The notes: generated by a model from the sequence alone, not told the origin. Positions 25,248-33,788 are shown, counted from the first letter of the stretch. The stretch: 64,000 bases of DNA from Fimenecus sp045543095 (GCA_045543095.1 JAZQMC010000010.1:1-64000), one strand, 5' to 3'. Numbers and translations: made by a program.

Positions 25248-26609
25248 ATGGACACACCAATTTTTGACTTTGTGCAGAATTACATTAAAAGTAATACTGC
25301 CCGACTTCACATGCCGGGTCATAAGGGTGTGTCTTTTTTAGGCTGTGAAAGTGCCGATATTACTGAAATCCGTGGTGCAGACGAACTTTATGCACCCGAC
25401 GGAATAATCAGAAAAAGCGAAGAAAATGCCACTCGTCTTTTCGGTACTGCAAGAACAGTTTATTCTGCGGGCGGGTCAAGTCAGAGCATAAACGCTATGC
25501 TTTATCTTGCCTATTTACGTGCGGATAAATCACAAAGACCATTTGTACTTGCAGGGCGTAATGCTCACAAATCGTTTATTTATGCTTTGGCAAAACTTGA
25601 TGCCGATGTTGAGTGGATTTATCCACAGTCAAGTAACGGTATTTGCTCTTGCATTTTGAACGGTGAAATGGTTGAAAATTCACTCGCAAATCTTCAAAAT
25701 AACCCATTTGCCGTATATCTTACAAGCCCTGATTACCTTGGCGGAATGAGTGACATTGAAAGCATTGCAAGGGTTTGTAAAAAGTATGATATTCCACTGC
25801 TTGTGGACAATGCTCACGGCAGTTATCTTAAATTCTGCGAAAAAGATATGCACCCCATAAGTCTTGGGGCTGATATGTGTTGTGATTCTGCTCATAAAAC
25901 TCTGCCCGTGCTTACGGGTGGTGGGTATTTGCATCTTGCGAAAGGCGATAAATACGGATTTGCGAAAAATTCAGTAAATGCAATGGCGATTTTCGGCTCG
26001 ACAAGTCCGTCATATCTTATTCTGCAGTCACTTGATTTATGCAACAAATATATTGAAGAGAAAATTCGTGAAGATATTAAAAAATGTGCTGAAAAGGTTG
26101 CAGAATTGAGATGCTTAATCAATTCAAAAGGCTTTGGAATAGTATCAGCCGAGCCGTTAAAAATTACGGTTGATTTTCGTGGATTTGATTTTTGTAGGGG
26201 TCGGCGTCCTCGACGACCCGATGAATTTGCAGAGTATTTAAGAGAATGCAACATTGAATTTGAATATGCCGACAATGATTTTGTAGTATTTATGTTCAGC
26301 CCACAAAATACTGACGAAGATTTTGAGAAAATCAAAAATGCTTTTGAAAATCTGCACATTGAAAAAAACAAAGATATTGCATACATTGAAATTTCACAAG
26401 CTGAAAGAGTTATGACAATCCGTGAAGCGATTTTCAGCGAGAGTGAGGAAATAAATGTTCAAAATGCACTCCACAGAATTTGTGCAAGCCCTACGGTATC
26501 TTGCCCGCCCGCCATACCCATTGCGGTTAGCGGTGAAAAAATTACTCAAAAGCATATTGACCTATTCACAAGATACGGCATTGATAAAATTCAAGTTATA
26601 AAAGATTGA
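25248..26609 (+). CDS. PLP-dependent Orn/Lys/Arg decarboxylase-family protein
   Basis: A 453-residue fold-type I PLP enzyme: ARLHMPGHKG at the start, TRTVYSAGGSSQSINAML-like loop, VDNAHGSYLKF with the cofactor aspartate, and SAHKTLPVLTGGG with the PLP lysine. The C-terminal domain ends near residue 450. The family includes lysine, arginine and ornithine decarboxylases; the substrate is not decided here. Residues about 316-324 (CRGRRPRRP) are encoded by a copy of the GTAGGG palindrome (26194-26219) inserted in frame where relatives have a loop before the EYLRE helix. It starts 13 bases after scfB, so it may be co-transcribed with the SCIFF pair. Confidence 0.88.
   Translation: MDTPIFDFVQNYIKSNTARLHMPGHKGVSFLGCESADITEIRGADELYAPDGIIRKSEENATRLFGTARTVYSAGGSSQSINAMLYLAYLRADKSQRPFVLAGRNAHKSFIYALAKLDADVEWIYPQSSNGICSCILNGEMVENSLANLQNNPFAVYLTSPDYLGGMSDIESIARVCKKYDIPLLVDNAHGSYLKFCEKDMHPISLGADMCCDSAHKTLPVLTGGGYLHLAKGDKYGFAKNSVNAMAIFGSTSPSYLILQSLDLCNKYIEEKIREDIKKCAEKVAELRCLINSKGFGIVSAEPLKITVDFRGFDFCRGRRPRRPDEFAEYLRECNIEFEYADNDFVVFMFSPQNTDEDFEKIKNAFENLHIEKNKDIAYIEISQAERVMTIREAIFSESEEINVQNALHRICASPTVSCPPAIPIAVSGEKITQKHIDLFTRYGIDKIQVIKD
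26194..26219. repeat. GTAGGG-type palindromic repeat inside a coding sequence
   Basis: GTAGGGGTCGGCG-TCCT-CGACGACCC has nine-base arms with one mismatch. It keeps the reading frame of the decarboxylase and encodes CRGRRPRRP. Confidence 0.75.
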
Positions 26610-26619
26610 GGCGATTAAG

Positions 26620-27624
26620 ATGACAACATTCAAAAAAATATTTGCTTGTGTTTTGGCTTTGATTATGCTTATAACTGCATGTTCTTGCGGTAAAGAAGAC
26701 TCTGTTGATAACAGCACAACAGAAGATGTATTTGACGACAATCTTTTTGATGATTCTGATTGGTATGGTGATGAAACAACAACGGAGTCAACTACCGAAA
26801 ACTCCACCACAAAGCCTGCAACATCAACAACGCAAAAGGGAGAAACTACAACAAGACCTACTCAAAGCACAACATCTACCACACAGAAATCAGAAGATGT
26901 TACACAGGCGGAAAAATCAACTGTGTTAAAATCCGAATACAGCTGGAACTCAAAGAAACAGATTGTTTATTACCCTGCAGATTTAGAAGCAAACAATGCT
27001 TCATACCCTGCTCTTGTATGGGCAAACGGCACGAGTTGTCCACCATCTTTATATGACGGGTTACTCAAAGAGCTTGCAAAAGGCGGATATATTGTAATAG
27101 CCAACGAAGAAACCATGGCGGCGGACGGTACTGCACAACGCCAATCAATCGACTTTATAATTGCACAAAACAGTAATGAAAAAAGTATTTTTTATAACAA
27201 GGTAAAAAGTGAGAAAATCGGTGCAATCGGTCATTCGCAAGGCGGAAGAAGTTCTGTAAATGCTGCGACGGCGGATTCACGAATTGACTGTGTTATCTCT
27301 TTGGCGGGAAGCAATTACACAAGTGAAGCAGAAATGCTTTCTACCCCCACCCTTTTCATTGCGGGTAGCAGTGATATGATTGTGGATGCGGGAATGTGGA
27401 TTAAGCCCGCTTACAAGGTTTGCACAGGTCCCGCGGTTTACGCTTCGCTTAAAGGTGCTATACACACCCGTTGTTGCACAAATCCCACCGACTATTCGGG
27501 ATATGCAATTAGTTGGTGTGACGCGTGGCTTAAAAACGACAAGAAAGCTATAGAAATCTTTAAAGACGGCGGAACTCTTTCTAAAGACAGTAAATGGCAG
27601 GATTTTACTTGTAAAGGAATATAA
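26620..27624 (+). CDS. Secreted lipoprotein alpha/beta hydrolase
   Basis: A 334-residue lipoprotein: hydrophobic signal 5-20, lipobox ITAC with Cys21, an acidic segment, then a Thr/Ser-rich linker (about 53-100) that would span the cell wall. The hydrolase domain (about 105-334) has the nucleophile elbow GHSQGG (Ser206), an acid after IAGSSD (Asp252 or 256) and His282 in GAIHTR, the triad order of the dienelactone-hydrolase/cutinase-like group. An esterase activity is inferred; the substrate is unknown. It starts 11 bases after the decarboxylase stop. Confidence 0.82.
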   Translation: MTTFKKIFACVLALIMLITACSCGKEDSVDNSTTEDVFDDNLFDDSDWYGDETTTESTTENSTTKPATSTTQKGETTTRPTQSTTSTTQKSEDVTQAEKSTVLKSEYSWNSKKQIVYYPADLEANNASYPALVWANGTSCPPSLYDGLLKELAKGGYIVIANEETMAADGTAQRQSIDFIIAQNSNEKSIFYNKVKSEKIGAIGHSQGGRSSVNAATADSRIDCVISLAGSNYTSEAEMLSTPTLFIAGSSDMIVDAGMWIKPAYKVCTGPAVYASLKGAIHTRCCTNPTDYSGYAISWCDAWLKNDKKAIEIFKDGGTLSKDSKWQDFTCKGI

Positions 27625-27639
27625 TAAAGTTTAAATGTC

Positions 27640-27671
27640 AACCCCCGACTGCACAATCGGGGGTTGTATTA
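27640..27671 (+). terminator. Terminator after the hydrolase lipoprotein
   Basis: AACCCCCGA / TCGGGGGTT arms with an eight-base loop; the tail is only moderately T-rich. Confidence 0.7.
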
Positions 27672-27707
27672 TTAAGGGTTCGAATTCCACCTACTAATAT
27701 AAAATAG

Positions 27708-27737
27708 AAAAGAGAGTACAAGGTGTACTCTCTTTTT
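27708..27737. terminator. Bidirectional terminator
   Basis: AAAAGAGAGTAC / GTACTCTCTTTT arms with a four-base loop, between convergent genes. It is well placed to end the minus-strand membrane protein gene at 27740. Confidence 0.88.
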
Positions 27738-27739
27738 TG

Positions 27740-28678
27740 TTATCGTCCTACTAAACTTGCTACTATCACAACAGATAAAAAAGCAATTACAAAGGTGGCT
27801 AAGTTAAGGATTTTATTATAATTTAGAATTTTTTCTTCATCATTACTTATTTGAAGTTTATCTGACATATTCCATAAAACTATATTAGAAATTATAAAAT
27901 GCAAGGCTAATGGAATAAGTCCAACACATAGAATTCCATCAAAGGCAATGCAAATTATATTAAGAACTGTATATGCAATTTGAACAAATGAAGTTGTTTT
28001 AAAATATCTTGCTATTTTTTCTGCTTTTTTGTTTTTAAATGCAGTTTTCTTTATTACGCTTTTATAGTCACCACGACTTTTTAAGAATACACTTAAGCCT
28101 ATACCCGCAGCACCTGTAAAGGCAACGCACCACCACAAGCCAAAATTACACAGATAATGCCACCACTGGCGGGAAATTATCGTTTCCCAATTGTCTTGTG
28201 TGTCTACTTTATACACATCATAGAAGTCCCATATTATTTTTCCATCCCGCAATTCAATAGTGCAATCTTCATTCCATTCATAACTCAAATTCAGATTTTC
28301 TTCATTTTCAAGACCTATAAATTCACCATTTAAGCTATCATAAACATAGGCGTTGCCGTCGCAAATTATCAGTTTGCCATCTTGCAATTCAAAATCAGTA
28401 TTTCTCAAATACGGAGTACCTACACACCATAAAAACTCGCCGTTTTCAGTATAAACATTTACACAGTTAGCATCGTTATAGCAAACATATATCTGCTTTA
28501 AATCTTCATCATATAAAACTGTTTCAATTTCATCGGGAACAAAAGATTCTGGCTGAATTTCTGTGTAATTCTCGTAACTTTTAGTATTAAAAAATGTAAC
28601 ACAGATTAAGCCAATAGAAATTCCTAATATGAAAATAGCTTTTGATATTGTACAAATAACATTTAATAACTTTTCCAT
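27740..28678 (-). CDS. Membrane protein of unknown function
   Basis: Not recognised. From the chosen ATG the product is 312 residues: a first helix (about 8-30), an external domain of about 130 residues rich in short beta-type repeats (IYVCYNDANCVNVYTENGEFLW, KLIICDGNAYVYDSLNGEFIG) that resemble bacterial propeller-like strands, then four helices in the C-terminal half. The frame is open another 34 codons upstream, but those would lie across the promoter at 28695-28723. The ATG at 28678 is so close to the -10 box that the transcript would have almost no leader. It stands alone between repeats and tRNA-Arg. Confidence 0.6.
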   Translation of the reverse strand: MEKLLNVICTISKAIFILGISIGLICVTFFNTKSYENYTEIQPESFVPDEIETVLYDEDLKQIYVCYNDANCVNVYTENGEFLWCVGTPYLRNTDFELQDGKLIICDGNAYVYDSLNGEFIGLENEENLNLSYEWNEDCTIELRDGKIIWDFYDVYKVDTQDNWETIISRQWWHYLCNFGLWWCVAFTGAAGIGLSVFLKSRGDYKSVIKKTAFKNKKAEKIARYFKTTSFVQIAYTVLNIICIAFDGILCVGLIPLALHFIISNIVLWNMSDKLQISNDEEKILNYNKILNLATFVIAFLSVVIVASLVGR

Positions 28679-28694
28679 CCATATCACCATTGAT

Positions 28695-28723
28695 ATTATA
28701 TCATTTGAAGATATACTTGTCAA
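28695..28723 (-). promoter_or_regulatory. Consensus promoter of the 27740-28678 gene
   Basis: TTGACA and TATAAT with a 17-base spacer on the minus strand, matching the consensus at all twelve positions. Confidence 0.85.
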
Positions 28724-28800
28724 TGTCGTCCAAAAAGTAATTATTTTTCGGCGGGAAGAAGCCCAGCCTATCGGTTTCACAATTAATTTTCATTTAAAGC

Positions 28801-28861
28801 ATAAAACAAAAACAGAGCACACAAATGTGTACTCTGTTTTTGTGGCACGCCGGAAGGGATT
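28801..28861. repeat. Duplicate of the tRNA-Arg 3' end and terminator
   Basis: This segment repeats 28994-29055 with very few changes: the terminator hairpin (ACAGAG / CTCTGT) and then 19 bases identical to the tRNA 3' end including CCA (28843-28861). Beyond that the sequence diverges, so only the 3' fragment of a second tRNA copy exists. Confidence 0.85.
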
Positions 28862-28993
28862 TTTTCTCGGCACTGCCGTGCCTATCGCCTCGCTTCGCTC
28901 GTTGCCACGTCAGCGAAAACAGTCCACTGGACTGTTTTCTTCCGCAAATCACAGATTTGCTCCCTCCTTGTTCGAATCCCTTCCTTTTAAATC
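28862..28993. mobile_element. Short element between the duplicated tRNA ends
   Basis: About 132 bp with several hairpins: CGGCACTGCCGTGCC, GAAAACAGTCC / GGACTGTTTTC (28915-28939) and GCAAATC / GATTTGC. An inverted repeat of the tRNA arm (GGAAGGGATT at 28852, AATCCCTTCC at 28975) brackets it. The GAAAACAGTCC hairpin recurs in the rpsI downstream region at 61342-61366. Confidence 0.6.
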
Positions 28994-29036
28994 ATAAAAC
29001 AAAAACAGAGCACACAAAAAGTGTACTCTGTTTTTG
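28994..29036 (-). terminator. tRNA-Arg terminator
   Basis: ACAGAG / CTCTGT arms extended by ACAC / GTGT, with a T-run on the minus strand, directly after the CCA end. Confidence 0.85.
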
Positions 29037-29113
29037 TGGCACGCCGGAAGGGATTCGAACCCCCGACCTTTTGGTTCGTAGCCAAACACTCTATCCAGCT
29101 GAGCTACCGGCGC
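29037..29113 (-). tRNA. tRNA-Arg (ACG)
   Basis: A 77-base gene with encoded CCA. The acceptor stem GCGCCGG pairs with CCGGCGT (one G-U at the first pair). The D-arm AGCTCAGCTGGATAGAGT, the anticodon loop CTACGAA with ACG, and the T-loop TTCGAAT are all present. ACG is the wobble anticodon normally changed to inosine for CGN codons. Confidence 0.96.
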
Positions 29114-29198
29114 ATACGGACTTTTTACCGCCCGAATATAATAACATTAAGATGGCAAAAAGTCAACAGTTTTTTTAAAATTCTTGAAATGTTTTTCT

Positions 29199-29250
29199 CT
29201 CCCTCCGTCTTTTGCTACGCAAAATCCACCTCCCTCGTCAGAGGGAGGCG
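29199..29250. repeat. CCCTCC...GAGGGAGG interspersed repeat
   Basis: CTCCCTCCGTC, a TTTTGC-TAC-GCAAAA hairpin, CCACCTCCCTCG and AGAGGGAGGC; a variant of the unit at 52006 and related to 8741. The rest of 29114-29279 is AT-rich with no feature I can support. Confidence 0.7.
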
Positions 29251-29279
29251 AAAAAGCACTAACATCATTCCATTTTTTA

Positions 29280-29308
29280 TTGACTTGAAATTGGTAATTT
29301 GATATACT
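29280..29308 (+). promoter_or_regulatory. Promoter of the fucose operon
   Basis: TTGACT and TATACT are separated by 17 bases, leaving a leader of about 80 bases before fucI. I could not find a clear operator in the leader. Confidence 0.8.
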
Positions 29309-29394
29309 TATTATTAAGTAGTAAAAGGGAATTTATGGTTTCTTTTTCTGCCTTTATTAAGAGAAAAAATATAATGTTATAAGGAGAAATTATT

Positions 29395-31227
29395 ATGGCT
29401 AAAAACAGATATGTCGGCGATTATCCCGTAATCGGTATTCGTCCTATTGTTGACGGTCGTCGCGGACCTATGCAGCTTCGCGAAAGCCTTGAAGACCAAG
29501 TTATGGCTATGGCTAATGCTGCAAAGAAATTATTTGAAGAAAACCTTTTCTATTCAAACGGTGAGCCTGTAAAGGTTATTATGGCTGACACTTCAATCGG
29601 CCGTGTGCCTGAGGCTGCTGCTTGTGCTGACAAGTTCCGCAAAGCAGGTGTTGACATTACACTTTCAGTTACACCCTGCTGGTGCTACGGTTCAGAAACA
29701 ATGGATATGGACCCATACACAATCAAAGGTGTTTGGGGCTTTAACGGCACAGAGCGTCCCGGTGCAGTTTATCTTGCAGCAGTTCTTGCAGGTCACGCAC
29801 AAAAAGGACTTCCTGCTTTCGGTATTTACGGTCACGAGGTTCAGGACAGAGAGCAGGTTGCTGAAATTCCTGATGACGTTAAAGAAAAACTTCTTCGTTT
29901 TGGTCGTGCAGCAGTTGCTTGTGCTACAATGCGTGGCAAGTCATATCTTCAGATTGGTTCACAATGTATGGGTATTGCAGGCTCAATTATCGACCAGGAC
30001 TTTATGGAATCATATCTTGGTATGAGAGTTGAATCTGTTGACGAAGTTGAAATTCTCCGCCGAATGGAAGAAGGCATTTACAACGAAGAAGAATATCAGA
30101 AAGCTCTTGCTTGGACAAAAGAGCACTGCAAAGAGGGTCGTGATGACAACCCCGAATCAGTTGAATTTTTGGGTAAAGACCACAAGATTAAATTCACAGA
30201 TGAAGAAAAAGAAAAGCAGTGGGAATTCACAGTTAAAATGTACTGCATTATCAAGGATTTGATGGCAGGTAACGAAAATCTTCCCGATGCATTCGTAGAA
30301 GAAAGAGTTGGTCACAACGCTATTGCAGGTGGTTTCCAAGGTCAAAGACAATGGACAGACCATTGGCCAAACTGTGACTATCCCGAAGCACTTCTCTCAT
30401 CAACCTTTGACTATGAGGGTGCTCGCGAACCATACACATTGGCAACTGAAAACGACGTTCTTAACGGTCTTGGTATGCTCTTTATGAGATTGCTCACTCA
30501 CCGTGCACAGATTTTCGCTGACGTTCGTACATACTGGTCAGGTGAAGCAACTGAAAGAGTAACAGGCTACAAGTTAGAGGGTAAGGCTAAAGAATCTAAC
30601 GGTATTATTCACCTTCTCAACTCTGGTGCTGCTTGTCTTGACGCTTGCGGTGAATGCACAGACGAAAACGGCAACGCAATTATGAAAAAGTGGTGGGAAG
30701 TAACTGACGAGGACATCAAAAAGATGACTGACGCAACAGTTTGGTGTGAAGCAGGCTTTGATAACTTCCGTGGCGGCGGATTCTCAAGCCATTACACAAC
30801 AAAGGCTGAAATGCCTTGCACAATGATTAGACTTAACCTTGTTAAAGGTCTTGGTCCTGTTCTTCAGATTGCAGAGGGTTGGACAGTTAACCTCCCCGAC
30901 GAAGTTTCTGACACACTTATGGAAAGAACTAACCCAACATGGCCTTGCACTTGGTTTGCTCCTCGTTGCGACGGTAAAGAGGGCTCACCATTCAAGACTG
31001 CTTATGAAGTAATGCAGAACTGGGGTGCTAACCACGGTGCTATTTCATACGGACACATTGGTGCTGACCTTATCACAATGTGCTCAATGCTTCGTATTCC
31101 CGTTTGTATGCACAACGTTCCCGAGGATGAAATCTTCCGTCCTGCTTGCTGGAATGCTTTTGGTATGGATAAAGAGGGTCAGGACTACCGTGCTTGTCAG
31201 ACTTACGGTCCACTTTTTAAGAAATAA
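29395..31227 (+). CDS. fucI: L-fucose isomerase
   Basis: A 610-residue enzyme converting L-fucose to L-fuculose in the cytoplasm; family members are about 590-600 residues. IGIRPIVDGRRGPMQLRESL at the N-terminus and MADTSIGRVPEAAACADKFRKA follow the family closely. The catalytic-domain segments GGFQGQRQWTDHWPNCD and the late GHIGADLITMCSMLRIPVCMHNVP are also typical. AAGGAGAAA precedes the ATG. It heads fucI-fucA-fucU-kinase, with short or overlapping junctions. Fucose from host mucin or milk glycans is the likely source. No fucose permease or fuc regulator is in the unit. Confidence 0.96.
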   Translation: MAKNRYVGDYPVIGIRPIVDGRRGPMQLRESLEDQVMAMANAAKKLFEENLFYSNGEPVKVIMADTSIGRVPEAAACADKFRKAGVDITLSVTPCWCYGSETMDMDPYTIKGVWGFNGTERPGAVYLAAVLAGHAQKGLPAFGIYGHEVQDREQVAEIPDDVKEKLLRFGRAAVACATMRGKSYLQIGSQCMGIAGSIIDQDFMESYLGMRVESVDEVEILRRMEEGIYNEEEYQKALAWTKEHCKEGRDDNPESVEFLGKDHKIKFTDEEKEKQWEFTVKMYCIIKDLMAGNENLPDAFVEERVGHNAIAGGFQGQRQWTDHWPNCDYPEALLSSTFDYEGAREPYTLATENDVLNGLGMLFMRLLTHRAQIFADVRTYWSGEATERVTGYKLEGKAKESNGIIHLLNSGAACLDACGECTDENGNAIMKKWWEVTDEDIKKMTDATVWCEAGFDNFRGGGFSSHYTTKAEMPCTMIRLNLVKGLGPVLQIAEGWTVNLPDEVSDTLMERTNPTWPCTWFAPRCDGKEGSPFKTAYEVMQNWGANHGAISYGHIGADLITMCSMLRIPVCMHNVPEDEIFRPACWNAFGMDKEGQDYRACQTYGPLFKK

Positions 31228-31240
31228 GAGGTAAAATATA

Positions 31241-31936
31241 ATGGAAAACTTATCATATATGGAAATTCGTGAACAGGTTTGTGATGTATGTCATAAAATG
31301 TGGCAGCTCGGTTGGGTTGCCGCAAATGACGGTAATGTTTCTGTGAAACTCCCCGACGGCAACTTTATGGCAACACCAACAGGTATCAGCAAAAGCTTTA
31401 TCACACCTGAAAAACTTGTTATTATCAACGCTGACGGCGAAGTGCTTGAGGGTGCTCCTTATAAGCCATCAAGTGAGATTAAAATGCATCTTCGTTGCTA
31501 CAAAGAGCGTGAAGATGTTGGTGCAGTTGTACACGCTCACCCACCAACAGCAACAGGCTATGCAGTTGCAGGCTTGAGCATGGACGAATACTCAATGATT
31601 GAAACTGTTATTGCAATCGGCTCAATTCCGCTCACACCTTACGGTACACCAAGCACAAACGAAGTGCCCGAGGCTATTGCACCTTATCTTAAAGAGCACG
31701 ATGTTATGCTTTTACAGAATCACGGTGCACTCACAGTTGGTTGTGACCTTATTACTGCATATTACAGAATGGAAACACTTGAATTGTTTGCTAAAATTTC
31801 TCTTACTGCTCACCTTCTTGGCGGTGCTAAAGAGATTTCAAAGCCAAACATTGACAAGCTTTTATATTTAAGAGAAAACTACTACGGTGTTACCGGTAAA
31901 CACCCCGGATACAAACATTATAATAAGGAAGATTGA
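31241..31936 (+). CDS. fucA: Class II aldolase, L-fuculose-phosphate aldolase
   Basis: A 231-residue zinc aldolase that splits L-fuculose-1-phosphate into dihydroxyacetone phosphate and L-lactaldehyde. Visible are NDGNVSVKLPDGNFMATPTG, KPSSEIKMHL with the catalytic glutamate, VVHAHPPTATGYAVAG with two zinc histidines, and LLQNHGALTVG with the third. It starts 13 bases after fucI. Enzymes of this family are known to accept 5-deoxyribulose-1-phosphate, so it could also complete the nucleoside shunt at 5.6-8.7 kb. Confidence 0.94.
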   Translation: MENLSYMEIREQVCDVCHKMWQLGWVAANDGNVSVKLPDGNFMATPTGISKSFITPEKLVIINADGEVLEGAPYKPSSEIKMHLRCYKEREDVGAVVHAHPPTATGYAVAGLSMDEYSMIETVIAIGSIPLTPYGTPSTNEVPEAIAPYLKEHDVMLLQNHGALTVGCDLITAYYRMETLELFAKISLTAHLLGGAKEISKPNIDKLLYLRENYYGVTGKHPGYKHYNKED

Positions 31937-31938
31937 TT

Positions 31939-32373
31939 ATGCTTAAAAATATTCCAAAAATTCTTTCTCCCGAAATGCTTAAAGTTCTTTGTGAAATGGG
32001 ACACAGTGACCGTCTTGTTATTGCTGACGGTAATTTCCCCGCAGAGAGTATGGGTAAAAATGCAATAGTTCTTCGTGCTGACGGACATTCTGCAACAGAA
32101 CTTCTTGACGCTATTCTCACAGTATTCCCCCTTGACACTTATGTGGAAAATCCTGTTTCACTTATGCAGGTTATGGCGGGTGACAATGTTGAAACTCCCA
32201 TTTGGGACGAATACAAGAAAATTGTTGCAAAGCACGATGACAGAGGTGCTGAGGCTTTCGGTGAAATTGAGCGTTTTGCATTTTATGAAGAGGCTAAAAA
32301 GTGCTATGCAATTATTGCCACAGGCGAAAGTGCACTTTATGCAAATCTCATTCTTCAAAAGGGTGTTATCTGA
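31939..32373 (+). CDS. fucU: L-fucose mutarotase (RbsD/FucU family)
   Basis: A 144-residue protein that interconverts the alpha and beta anomers of fucose. ILSPEMLKVLCEMGHSDRLVIADGNFPAES and the RADGHSATELLDAILTVFPLD stretch match FucU. The ATG at 31939, two bases after the fucA stop, has GGAAG upstream; an in-frame TTG two codons earlier is less likely. Its TGA overlaps the kinase ATG by one base. Confidence 0.94.
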   Translation: MLKNIPKILSPEMLKVLCEMGHSDRLVIADGNFPAESMGKNAIVLRADGHSATELLDAILTVFPLDTYVENPVSLMQVMAGDNVETPIWDEYKKIVAKHDDRGAEAFGEIERFAFYEEAKKCYAIIATGESALYANLILQKGVI

Positions 32374-33734
32374 TGAAATACTGTTTAGCTATTGATATGG
32401 GTGCTTCAAGCGGTCGCCATATTCTCGGATATGTTGAAGATGGCAAGTTAAAACTTCAGGAAATCTATAGATTTGAAAACGGCATAACCGATATTGACGG
32501 TACTCTTTGCTGGGACATTGAAAAACTCTTTACAGAAATCAAAAACGGACTTAAAGAGTGTAAAAAACTCGGCATTACTCCCGATACGGTTGCCATTGAC
32601 ACATGGGGTGTTGACTATGTGCTTTTAGATAAGGACAAAAAGGAAATTATGCCTGCTGTGTCATACCGCGACTCAAGAACTTTGGGTATTCCCGAAGAAA
32701 TTGATAAGATTATCCCACGTGATGAGCTTTATAAACGCACAGGCATTCAGGCTACAAATTACAATTCAATTTATCAGTTGTATTGTGACAAAAAGAGTGG
32801 AAAACTCGATAATGCGGAATATTTTTTAATGATGCCTGAGTATTTCTCATTCAAACTTACAGGTGAAATCCGCAACGAATACACACTCACCACAACCGGC
32901 GGACTTGTTAACGTGAATACATTTGAAAGAGATGAAGAAATTCTTGAAAAATTGGGTATTCCAAAGAAAATCTTCACTCCCCTTTCATTACCCGGTACAG
33001 TTGTTGGTAATTTGAGTGAGGAAATAAAGGCAGAAGTAGGTTTTGACACAACTGTTATTCTTTGTGCATCTCACGATACTGCATCCGCTGTTGCGGCTTG
33101 TTCAGTTGGTGACAACGGAATTTACATTTCGTCGGGCACTTGGAGTTTGATTGGTACTGAAAATACAGAGCCTGTCACCTGCGAAAAGGCTATGAATTCG
33201 GGTTTCACAAACGAAGGCGGTGTTGAGCACAGATACCGTTTCCTTGAAAACATTATGGGTATGTGGCTTTTCCAGAACATAAGAAAAAATCTCGATAAGA
33301 AATATACTTATGACGAGATGATGCAGATGGCAATGGAAAGTGGGTTCACAGAGTACATAAACCCCAATGCACCTGAGTTTTTAGCACCTGACAATATGGT
33401 TGAGGCAATAAGAACATATCTCGGCAAGCCCGAATTACCAATCGGTGATGTTCTCAATTCCGTTTATCACTCGCTTGCAAAAACTTATAATGAGGCAGTT
33501 AAAGTTGTTGAAGAAATAAGCAACAAGCAAATTGATGTTATCAATATTGTGGGTGGCGGATGCAAGGACAGTTATCTTAACTCTCTTACTGAAAAATACA
33601 CGGGTAAAAAGGTTATTGCAGGTCCTGTTGAGGCTACTGCAGCGGGTAACCTTATGGTACAGCTTATGTATCTTGAAAATCTTGATTTACAGAGTGCGAG
33701 AGTGCTTATTAAAAAATCATTTACTACAAAATAA
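32373..33734 (+). CDS. FGGY-family sugar kinase, rhamnulokinase-like, probable L-fuculokinase
   Basis: A 453-residue kinase starting at the ATG in the TGATG junction with fucU. The N-terminal IDMGASSGRHILG phosphate loop is the rhamnulokinase (RhaB) form, not the typical FucK form. IDTWGVDYVLLD, ASHDTASAVAA, the ISSGTWSLIGTE segment and INIVGGGCKDSYLNSLTE are further FGGY signatures. In this operon it should phosphorylate L-fuculose at position 1, replacing FucK. RhaB-type kinases in fucose operons are known from other clostridia. Rhamnulose may also be accepted; no rhamnose genes are in the window. Confidence 0.88.
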   Translation: MKYCLAIDMGASSGRHILGYVEDGKLKLQEIYRFENGITDIDGTLCWDIEKLFTEIKNGLKECKKLGITPDTVAIDTWGVDYVLLDKDKKEIMPAVSYRDSRTLGIPEEIDKIIPRDELYKRTGIQATNYNSIYQLYCDKKSGKLDNAEYFLMMPEYFSFKLTGEIRNEYTLTTTGGLVNVNTFERDEEILEKLGIPKKIFTPLSLPGTVVGNLSEEIKAEVGFDTTVILCASHDTASAVAACSVGDNGIYISSGTWSLIGTENTEPVTCEKAMNSGFTNEGGVEHRYRFLENIMGMWLFQNIRKNLDKKYTYDEMMQMAMESGFTEYINPNAPEFLAPDNMVEAIRTYLGKPELPIGDVLNSVYHSLAKTYNEAVKVVEEISNKQIDVINIVGGGCKDSYLNSLTEKYTGKKVIAGPVEATAAGNLMVQLMYLENLDLQSARVLIKKSFTTK

Positions 33735-33737
33735 TAT

Positions 33738-33783
33738 ACACAACAAAAAATCCGCATCGATTGATGCTGATTTTTTGTTGTGT
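33738..33783. terminator. Bidirectional terminator at the end of the fucose operon
   Basis: A long perfect stem (ACACAACAAAAAATC paired with its complement, continued by GCATC / GATGC) between convergent genes. Confidence 0.93.
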
Positions 33784-33788
33784 GTTAA

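Noticed and set aside
27675..27700. GGGTTCGAATTCC, which looks like a tRNA T-arm
   Set aside because: The arms on either side of TTCGAAT do not pair as a T-stem, and no acceptor, D or anticodon arm is found around it on either strand.
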